A DNA stretch of 64,000 nucleotides from Rugosimonospora acidiphila (GTDB lineage Bacteria > Actinomycetota > Actinomycetes > Mycobacteriales > Micromonosporaceae): contig NZ_BAABJQ010000037.1 in assembly GCF_039543385.1 (NCBI RefSeq), positions 1-64,000 of the forward strand, in the 5' to 3' direction. The notes beneath the pieces were generated by a model. That model was not told the DNA's origin. It was given only the letters and a program-made list of their open reading frames with translations, and did not search any database. Both the position numbers and the translations under genes were made by a program. This document shows, in pieces, positions 42,233 to 48,534 of this stretch (position 1 is the first letter of the stretch; each line of letters opens with the position of its first letter).

Positions 42233-42269
42233 TCCGGCACCGCCCCGCGTCGGGTCCATGGGACGGGCC

Positions 42270-42297
42270 GGCGGCCGGACCGACCGGTCCGGCCGCC
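42270..42297. terminator. Perfect hairpin terminator
   Basis: GGCGGCCGGACC (42270-42281) and GGTCCGGCCGCC (42286-42297) pair completely around a 4-base loop, 38 bases after the methyltransferase stop and ahead of the convergent transporter gene. Confidence 0.8.
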
Positions 42298-42330
42298 ACG
42301 GCCTATCCCGAGGCGACGAGCGGCCGCGCT

Positions 42331-42420
42331 GGCGTGAGCCCTCCGGCCGTGCCGGCGTGAGCCCTCCGGCCGTGCCGGCGTGAGCCCTTGCGGCCGTGCC
42401 GGCGTGAGCCCTTGCGGGTC
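42331..42420. repeat. 23-24 bp tandem repeat, about 4 copies
   Basis: GGCGTGAGCCCTCCGGCCGTGCC and a one-base-longer variant with CTTGCGG repeat four times between the terminator hairpin and the stop of the DHA2 transporter. Confidence 0.9.
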
Positions 42421-42457
42421 GCGCTGGCGGCCGCGCCCGTGGCGATCCGGCCGCGGC

Positions 42458-44101
42458 TCAGTGGCCGGCCCCGGGATGCTGCTGCCGTTGCGTGGCGAAG
42501 TCCTTGCTGCGGATGGTGAAGAACGCGATGACCGCCGCGCCGAGCGCGATGATCGCGGCGATGAGCAGTATCCGGTCCAGGCCGGCGGTGAAGGAGCCGC
42601 GGATGATGTGCTCGACGGTGCCCCGGTCGGCGGGCGGAACCTGCGCGACGGCCCGCTGGCTGTTGCCGGCCTGCACCGAGGCGGCGATTTGCGGGCCCCG
42701 GCCGGCGAGCGACGGGACGCCGCGCACCTGCGCGGTCACGTCGGACGTCACCTTGCCGGTGAACAGCGTGCCGAGCAGCGCGATGCCGGTCGCGATGCCG
42801 ACCTGGCGGAAGGTCGAGTTGATGCCCGAGGCCATGCCGGCGCGCTCGGGGGTGACGACCCCGACCGCGGTCGAGGCCAGCGGTGGGTTGACCAGTCCGG
42901 TACCGCACCCGGTCAGGATCATCCCGGGGATCAGGTGGGTCCAGGACGAGCCCGCGTTGAGCCCGCGCATCAGCAGCAGGCCGATCCCGATGATCAGCAG
43001 TCCCGGCCCGATGAGTAACCGCACCGGTATGTGGGCGCTCAGCCGCCCGGAGATTGGCGTGGTGGCCATGATTCCGGCCGAGATGATGAGCAGCCGCAGG
43101 CCGGTGCCGAAGGCGTTGTAGCCGAGCACGTCCTGCAGGTACAGCACAAGGTACAGCAGGATGGAGAAGATGGACGCGCTGATGCCCAGCGCGGCGACCG
43201 CCCCACCGCTGAACGTGGGCAGCCGGAACAGTTTCAGGTCGAACATCGGGTGCCGCACCCGGGATTCGAGCGCGATGAAGACGACCAGCAGCACCGCGGT
43301 GCCGGCCAGGCAGCCGAGGACCCGGGCGTCGGTGAAGGAGCTTTCGTTCGACTGGATCAGCGCGTACACGAGGCTGCTCAGCGCGAGGGTGAACACGATG
43401 AAGCCGGGTAGGTCCGGCCGCCGGGCGTGGGCGACGCGGGACTCGGACACGCGCAGGAACGTGAGAGCGACCGCCACGATGCCGATCGGCAGGTTGATGA
43501 AGAAGATCCAGCGCCACGACAGCCCGGAGGTGAGCGCGCCGCCGAGCAGCGGGCCGATCGCCACCGCCAGACCGGTGATCGCGCCCCAGATGCTGAACGC
43601 GATGCCGCGGTCCTTCCCGCGAAAGGCGTCCGCCAGCAGCGCCAGCGAGACCGAGAACATGACCGCGCCGCCGATGCCCTGGAAGCCTCGGGACAGTTGC
43701 AGCATGAGCGTCGAGACGGCCACGCCGCACAGCAGCGACGCGATGGTGAACACCGACAGCCCGACGACGTAGAGCAGCCGCCGGCCGTACAGGTCGGCGA
43801 GGCTGCCGGCGGGCAGCAGCAGGGCCGCGAGGGTCAGCGCGTACGCGTCCACCACCCATTGCAGGCCGGAGAAGCTGGATCCGAGCGCCGTCTGGATGTC
43901 GGGCAGCGCCACATTGATGACGGTAATGTCGAGCAGCAGCATGAAGGTGCCCAGGCACACGGCGACGAGCGTCCACCACCTGTTGCCGGGGTAGGCCGCC
44001 GGTCCGTTCGCGGGGGCCGGTGCCGCGAGCGGCGCCTCACCGTCCGCCCCGCCGCCGGCACTGCCGCCAGCCCCGCCCGCCGGGCTGGGATCCGTCGCCA
44101 T
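42458..44101 (-). CDS. MFS transporter, DHA2 family
   Basis: 547 residues. After a 50-residue Gly/Ala/Pro-rich cytoplasmic tail come about 14 membrane helices. Family features: FMLLLDITVINVALPDIQTA in helix 1, motif A LLPAGSLADLYGRRLL, and motif C-like 'AITGLAVAIGPLLGGALTSG'. It probably exports a toxic compound or metabolite by proton antiport. Between helices 13 and 14 lies a polar loop ending 'AQVPPADRGTVEHIIRGSF', common in this group (the 'DHA2 C-terminal loop'). ATG 44101 has GGAG 6 bases upstream; a longer start at 44146 lacks support. It is the second DHA2 pump in the window. Confidence 0.92.
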   Translation of the reverse strand: MATDPSPAGGAGGSAGGGADGEAPLAAPAPANGPAAYPGNRWWTLVAVCLGTFMLLLDITVINVALPDIQTALGSSFSGLQWVVDAYALTLAALLLPAGSLADLYGRRLLYVVGLSVFTIASLLCGVAVSTLMLQLSRGFQGIGGAVMFSVSLALLADAFRGKDRGIAFSIWGAITGLAVAIGPLLGGALTSGLSWRWIFFINLPIGIVAVALTFLRVSESRVAHARRPDLPGFIVFTLALSSLVYALIQSNESSFTDARVLGCLAGTAVLLVVFIALESRVRHPMFDLKLFRLPTFSGGAVAALGISASIFSILLYLVLYLQDVLGYNAFGTGLRLLIISAGIMATTPISGRLSAHIPVRLLIGPGLLIIGIGLLLMRGLNAGSSWTHLIPGMILTGCGTGLVNPPLASTAVGVVTPERAGMASGINSTFRQVGIATGIALLGTLFTGKVTSDVTAQVRGVPSLAGRGPQIAASVQAGNSQRAVAQVPPADRGTVEHIIRGSFTAGLDRILLIAAIIALGAAVIAFFTIRSKDFATQRQQHPGAGH

Positions 44102-44568
44102 GGTCACTCCTGCCTGTCGCCGGCCGAACACCCTGTCCAGGGCCACCCGCCCGTCGGGATACGCGGCGGTGACGCGCCGGAGAGGCGGAGGGTGGCGGGG
44201 TCTCCACGGCCGTGCCGTCGCAGGCGGGATGCGGCCGGCTGGCGGTCGGCGGGGCGACCACCCCGGGACGCGGGCGCACCTCGTACGGGAACGGGCGGAC
44301 CGCGCATCGCCGATTTCATCGTCGCACGCGACACGGCAGCCGCGGGCGGAGATCCAGCCGCGACGATGTGGTTACCGCAGGGGGCGACGGTCTCCGCATC
44401 GCAGCCCTCCGCGCGCGGGCCGCGAGGCCGTGCGGGCACCGCCGCGCCGGCACCGCCGCGCCGGCACCGCCGTGCGGGCACCGCCGCGCTGGCACCGGCG
44501 CGGCGGCTGTGACCCACCCCTCATGCCCCACGGGGCACCCACTCGGCCGCGTCCGTTAAGATCGCTGA
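44102..44568. other. Intergenic region with a 14-15 bp repeat
   Basis: 467 bases between the divergent pump and the riboswitch. A CG-rich array of GCACCGCCGCGCCG and close variants covers about 44436-44500. No gene is supported on either strand. Confidence 0.7.
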
Positions 44569-44664
44569 CGAAGGGGAGTAGTCCTTCGTCGGTCCGTCGA
44601 CATACTGGCGTGCATGCGCCCGGCGGCCGGGGTCCGAGTCCGCTCGGGCCGGACGAGACCTTCG
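44569..44664 (+). ncRNA. yybP-ykoY manganese riboswitch
   Basis: The leader of the UPF0016 gene has the hallmarks of this riboswitch: the P1 stem is CGAAGG (44569-44574) with CCTTCG (44659-44664), followed by the conserved GGGGAGTAG on the 5' side, the internal GTCGACATACTGGC motif, and GGACGAGACC on the 3' side. Between them the GC-rich arms CGGGCC-type helix can form. This class binds Mn2+ at the junction of the two loop motifs and switches on Mn2+ efflux genes. It ends about 97 bases before the start codon of the downstream gene, as usual. I see no other copy in the window. Confidence 0.88.
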
Positions 44665-44760
44665 GTATCCGCTGACCGCACCCGAGTCGCGGACCGAAGG
44701 GGCCCCTGTGATCGGGAAGCCGGTTCGGTCGCCGCGGCCGCCCGCCCCGAAGGACCGGAC

Positions 44761-45339
44761 GTGAACCTGGCCGTCATCGCCACCGTCGCACCACTTATCT
44801 TCCTCGCCGAACTGCCCGACAAGACCGCCCTGGCCAGTCTCGTACTGGGCACGCGATACCGGGCGTCCTATGTGTTCAGTGGAGCGGCGGCGGCCTTCAC
44901 GCTGCACGTCGTGCTGGCCGTGGCGGTCGGCGCCCTGCTGGGCCTGCTGCCACACCGGGCCCTGGAGGCCGTCGTCGGCGCGCTGTTCCTGTTTGGCGCG
45001 GTGCTGCTGCTGCGCGGCCGCGACGACGACGAGTCGCACGGCAAGCAGCGCGACGCGGCGGGATTCTGGCGGGTCTCCGCGATGTCCTTCGTGATCATCC
45101 TGGTGGCCGAGTTCGGCGACCTGACCCAGATCCTCACCGCCAACCTCGCGGCGAAGTACCGTGACCCGTTTTCCGTCGGACTCGGCTCGGTCATCGGCCT
45201 GTGGGCGGTGGCCGGCCTGGCGATTCTCGGCGGCCAGGGGCTGCTGCGAGTGGTGCCGATGAAGTGGGTCATCCGGGCCGCGGCCACGGTCATGCTGGTG
45301 CTGTCCGTGGTGAGCCTGGTCGGTGCGATCCGCGGCTGA
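44761..45339 (+). CDS. UPF0016/GDT1-family (TMEM165-like) manganese exporter
   Basis: 192 residues, six membrane helices. Both copies of the family's acidic motif are present: AELPDKTALASLVLG in helix 1 and 'LVAEFGDLTQILTANL' in helix 4 (E-x-G-D-x-T/S type). Homologues move Mn2+ or Ca2+ out of the cytoplasm, and the riboswitch directly upstream fits a role in Mn2+ detoxification. GTG 44761 follows GAAGGA with 7 bases spacing. A loop DDDESHGKQRDAAGFW separates the two halves, which are an inverted repeat of each other. Confidence 0.93.
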   Translation: MNLAVIATVAPLIFLAELPDKTALASLVLGTRYRASYVFSGAAAAFTLHVVLAVAVGALLGLLPHRALEAVVGALFLFGAVLLLRGRDDDESHGKQRDAAGFWRVSAMSFVIILVAEFGDLTQILTANLAAKYRDPFSVGLGSVIGLWAVAGLAILGGQGLLRVVPMKWVIRAAATVMLVLSVVSLVGAIRG

Positions 45340-45389
45340 CCGCGCCCCGATCCGCGCGATCCACACCCCGGCGTCCCCAGCGCCCGAAT

Positions 45390-45518
45390 CGTTGGCGGGG
45401 GGCGCCGGGGCGCGCGGAGCTGATCCGCCTGGACTCCGGGCACTTCGTCGCCGAGGACAGCCTCGACGATGTCGTGGCCGGGACCAACCGGTTCTACGTC
45501 CAGCGGGTGGCCCGGTAA
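45390..45518 (+). pseudogene. Alpha/beta hydrolase, C-terminal remnant
   Basis: A short frame ends LIRLDSGHFVAEDSLDDVV followed by GTNRFYVQRV and a TAA stop at 45516-45518. The 'DSGHFAVED..D.I...I..FY' pattern is the usual end of small alpha/beta hydrolases, with the catalytic His in GHF. No catalytic Ser or upstream part is present. The end overlaps the last codons of lipB on the other strand by 25 bases. Confidence 0.45.
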
Positions 45519-46180
45519 TCCGCTGGCTCGGCCGGGTCGACGCGCGCGCCGAGGGCCGTGGCTATCGCGTCGCGAACCTGCCCGTCGGTGGGTGGTTGCC
45601 CGTGCCGCTTTCGCGCCAGCTCGCCGAGCGAGGTCATCGTGACGTCGTGCAGGCCGCACACGGTGAAGTCATGGAACGGGCTCAGGTCCGGGTCGACGTT
45701 GACGGCGAAGCCGTGGCTGGTGATGCCGTGCGCGATGCGCATGCCGATCGAAGCCAGCTTACGGTGGTCCGGGGTCCACACCCCGACCAGGCTTGAGGCC
45801 CCCGCCGGAGTGTCGCGGCGCACGGTGTCGTAGCCGAGCGCCGCGAACGCCTCGATCAGCCCGTGCTCCAGCCAGCGCACGATGTCCACCGGACCCCGCT
45901 CGCGGACGTTGACCACCAGGTACCCGACGAGTTGGCCCGGGCCGTGGTAGGTGGCGAACCCGCCGCGGTCCACCTCGACGGTGGGCAGCGCGGCCGTGGC
46001 CGCCGGCAGGTCATCGAGCGACGTCCGCGGACCGTAGGTGACCACCGGCGGATGGCTCAGCAGGAACAGCCGGTCACCGGCGCGCCCCTCGCGGCGCTGC
46101 GCCACCCAGCCGCGCATGTCCTCCAGCGCCTGCTGGTAGTCGACCTCGCCCAGGTCGACCCGCTCCAGCGGCGCGTTCAC
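45494..46180 (-). CDS. lipB: Lipoyl(octanoyl) transferase LipB
   Basis: 228 residues. LipB moves octanoyl from acyl-carrier protein to the lipoyl domains, the first step of protein lipoylation. Its conserved parts are 'VDRGGFATYHGPGQLVGYLV' and 'KLASIGMRIAHGITSHGF' with the active-site Lys, then AVNVDPDLSPFHDFTVCGL with the catalytic Cys. The usual end of that motif is PCG; here it is VCG. Its GTG start overlaps the stop of the Rrf2 gene by four bases, so the two are coupled. The lipoyl synthase gene lipA, usually next to lipB, is not in the window. Confidence 0.95.
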   Translation of the reverse strand: MNAPLERVDLGEVDYQQALEDMRGWVAQRREGRAGDRLFLLSHPPVVTYGPRTSLDDLPAATAALPTVEVDRGGFATYHGPGQLVGYLVVNVRERGPVDIVRWLEHGLIEAFAALGYDTVRRDTPAGASSLVGVWTPDHRKLASIGMRIAHGITSHGFAVNVDPDLSPFHDFTVCGLHDVTMTSLGELARKRHGQPPTDGQVRDAIATALGARVDPAEPADYRATRWT

Positions 46181-46773
46181 CGAGCACGCACCCGGTCTCG
46201 GTCCGACCCGGACACCTTCGGTGGCGCGGTCTTCGCGTCCGTCCTGGGGGATCCGCGACCCGCCGAGGGTCTGGCCGTGCCCGGCCGGCGGCCGGTGACC
46301 TCACCCAGCCATCGGGCCGCGCGGGCGTGCGAGCCGGTGCCGGCCTCGGTGACCAGTTCGGCGACGGTGCGCGCGGCGAGCGCGTCGCGCCACGCCCGTT
46401 CGGCCTGGTGCATCACCGACGCGATGCCGCACGGGCGGCGGCACTGCGCGCTCGGCAGCGGCACCGGGCCGCGCTGGCGGATCTCCGCACAGCGGAACAT
46501 CTGGTGCTGGCCCTCGACCGCTCGGACGACGTCGAGCACCGTGATCTGCTCCGCCGGGCGGGCCAGCCGGTAGCCGCCGCGCGGGCCGGGGCTCGCCGCC
46601 AGCAGGCCGTCGCGGGTCAGCGTCTTGAGCAACTTCGCCAGGTACGCCTCGGGAATGCCGTGGTACTCCGCCAGCCGGCGGGTGGGCAGCGCCGCGTCCT
46701 CGGGCAGCAGGGCGAGCAGCCAGCAGCAGTGCAGCGCCCACTCGACGGTCTGCGGTAGCTCCATGTGGCCCAT
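46177..46773 (-). CDS. Rrf2-family regulator with three conserved Cys
   Basis: 198 residues. The winged helix is clear: 'TVEWALHCCWLLALLPEDAA', 'LPTRRLAEYHGIPEAYLAKL', 'LKTLTRDGLLAASPGPRGGY'. Behind the dimer helix are Cys95, Cys111 and Cys115 ('FRCAEI' and 'QCRRPCGIA'), spaced C-X15-C-X3-C, the position where Rrf2 regulators such as IscR and NsrR bind an iron-sulfur cluster. The C-terminal ~60 residues (HARAARWLGEVTGRRPGTAR) are an Arg/Pro/Ser-rich tail. It is coupled to lipB. It likely senses redox or cluster status and controls this operon. ATG 46773 is used; ATG 46764 is possible. Confidence 0.9.
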   Translation of the reverse strand: MGHMELPQTVEWALHCCWLLALLPEDAALPTRRLAEYHGIPEAYLAKLLKTLTRDGLLAASPGPRGGYRLARPAEQITVLDVVRAVEGQHQMFRCAEIRQRGPVPLPSAQCRRPCGIASVMHQAERAWRDALAARTVAELVTEAGTGSHARAARWLGEVTGRRPGTARPSAGRGSPRTDAKTAPPKVSGSDRDRVRAR

Positions 46774-46811
46774 GCTAGCTCGGTGGCCGGAATCACGGAT
46801 ATCGTGGGTCC

Positions 46812-47356
46812 GTGATTACCAGAGCGCTGGGCGGCCCGAGCCTCGGCGCGCTGGCCGACCGGATCGGTCACCGGCGGGTGCTGACCTGTGCGCTGGTCGC
46901 CTTCGCCGCGGCCAATCTGCTCACCTACCGAGTCTGGCGTTCGCCACTATCGTGGGCGCGGCGCAGCTGGCCTGCGCGGCCGAGGGGTACGACGCCACGC
47001 TGGAGCCCGGCCACGCGGGCGTGCGCTTCACCAATCCGCTGACCGGCGCCGACGCGCTGAGCACCATCCGTACCGAGATGCACCGCTGCGCCGCGGGCAC
47101 GCGTACCGCCGGGGTGCGGCACGTCGGCTCCTCGGTGTGGCAGGTGTTCTCCGGCAGCGGCACGGTCGGCGTCGGCGACCAGCGGTACGAGGTCGGCATC
47201 GGCGACCTGTTCGCGGTGGAGTCCTGGGCCCGGGTGAGCATCCACGCCGGAACCGACCTCGACGCCTTCGGGTTCAGCGACGAGCCGGTCTACGAAGCCC
47301 TGGGCCTGGCCGCACCGAAACGGCGGCGCGGTAACCGTTGCGCGGCATCCCGGTAG
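46812..47356 (+). pseudogene. Fused remnants: MFS transporter fragment and gentisate 1,2-dioxygenase C-terminus
   Basis: Starting at GTG 46812, 'LGGPSLGALADRIGHRRVL' is an MFS motif-A helix, ending after 'LVAFAAANLL'. The next words 'TYRVW' and, after a change of frame near 46960, 'QLACAAEGYDATLEPGHAG', 'FTNPLTGADALSTIRTEMHR' and 'VGSSVWQVFSGSGTVGVGDQ' match the C-terminal cupin of gentisate dioxygenase. The cupin half ends at 47356. The transporter and dioxygenase are usually neighbours in gentisate catabolic clusters; here the rest of both is lost, so a deletion joined them and a frameshift followed. Confidence 0.6.
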
Positions 47357-47627
47357 CCGACGTGCGGCGGGCCGGTGACCGGTGCGACGCGCGCCGGTAA
47401 CCGTTGTGCGGCTGCCCGATGACCGGGCGGTGGCGCCGGCAACCGATCTTCGGCAAGCGGTACCCGATGCCCCCGACGGCCGGTGTGCGGGGCGCCGGAG
47501 ATTGGTGTGCGAGGCCGCGGCCAGCGGCGATGGGAGTGGCGGGCGACGGCGCCGAGATCGCGGCGGATCGCGTTGCTGTGACGAAGCTCCCGCTCGCGCC
47601 CCTATCTATCGGGCGACCCGTTGACCA
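47357..47627. other. Intergenic region, degenerate repeats
   Basis: Spacer with imperfect repeats of GGTAACCGTTG and GCCCGATGACCGG. No gene is supported. Confidence 0.5.
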
Positions 47628-47659
47628 GGTACGATACCGCCATTCGCAGGTAACATACC
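47628..47659. promoter_or_regulatory. Paired 11 bp operators of the MarR regulator
   Basis: GGTACGATACC (47628-47638) and GGTAACATACC (47649-47659) are both GGTA-N3-TACC palindromes, with centres 21 bases (two helical turns) apart. The second ends 18 bases before ATG 47678. The two-site spacing on the same DNA face suits cooperative binding by a MarR dimer and so autoregulation. Confidence 0.7.
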
Positions 47660-47677
47660 GACGTCGTTGGGGGGTAG

Positions 47678-48241
47678 ATGCTGTCTACTGATTCTGCGTC
47701 GCCTCCGGTCGAAGGCCAAGAGCGGCCGTCATCCGGGGGTCCGGTCGACGTTATCGAGGTCGCCTCCGCAGTGCTGATGCGTAACCTTGAGTTACTCCGT
47801 CGTCGCAGTGGCGACGCGGACAATCTCGACCGGGCGGAGTACCTGCTGCTGCGTACGCTGGCCGCGATCGGCCCGTCCGACATCTGCACCCTCGCGGCCG
47901 GCCTCGGCCTCGACCCGTCGACGGCGGGGCGCCAGGTGGCGGTGATGGCCGGCAAGGGGCTGGTGGAGCGGTGCTCATCGGCCACCGATCGGCGCCGCAG
48001 CATCATCTCGCCGACGCGACAGGGTCTCGACCGCATGAACGGCGAACGAGAGCGCCGGCGGGTCGCCACCGCCGAGCTGCTCGACGGCTGGAGCGAGGCG
48101 GACCTGCGCACGCTGGGGGAGATGTTCACCCGGTACAACCGGGCCGTCGCCGAGCGCTGCCTCGTCCCCGCCCGCAGCGACCCGCCGGATCCGCTGGCCG
48201 CCACCGAGGCCCTCCTGCCCCACCCGGCCGGACAGGGCTGA
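47678..48241 (+). CDS. MarR-family transcriptional regulator
   Basis: 187 residues. The winged helix has 'LDRAEYLLLRTLAAIGPSDI', CTLAAGLGLDPSTAGRQVAV and the wing 'MAGKGLVERCSSATDRRRSI', then the dimer helix 'LDRMNGERERRRVATAELLD'. It likely represses its own gene through the pair of GGTA-N3-TACC sites, relieved by a phenolic or CoA-type ligand. It is upstream of the cyclohexanecarboxylate-type operon, 294 bases away, and may regulate it. GGGGGG stands 4 bases before ATG 47678. Confidence 0.9.
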   Translation: MLSTDSASPPVEGQERPSSGGPVDVIEVASAVLMRNLELLRRRSGDADNLDRAEYLLLRTLAAIGPSDICTLAAGLGLDPSTAGRQVAVMAGKGLVERCSSATDRRRSIISPTRQGLDRMNGERERRRVATAELLDGWSEADLRTLGEMFTRYNRAVAERCLVPARSDPPDPLAATEALLPHPAGQG

Positions 48242-48425
48242 GCGGCTCGCCAATGCGCGTCTGTAAGGCGAGACGCCGTTGCGGGGTCTACGATGCTGCC
48301 AACCGGCATCATCGATGGCGGGCCCGGTGGCGGTGACGGCCCTTGGCGCTCTCGGCCGCTCCCGCCGCCTGAAGGCCGCCACGACCTGTCCCTCAATGAC
48401 GTACCGCGGCCTCACCGCTGCGGAA

Positions 48426-48457
48426 GGACCGCTCCCCACTGGGGGAGGGAGCGGTCC
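48426..48457 (+). terminator. Hairpin upstream of the shikimate-type operon
   Basis: GGACCGCTCC (48426-48435) pairs perfectly with GGAGCGGTCC (48448-48457) around a 12-base loop rich in G and C. It lies 78 bases before ATG 48535. It could end the MarR transcript or act as an attenuator for the operon; no T-run is present. Confidence 0.5.
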
Positions 48458-48534
48458 GGCGGCAGCTGATCATCACCCGCACGCCCGGCTCGGATCTCGA
48501 CCGTGACGTGCGCCAGAAAGGAGTTGGGAAAGAC

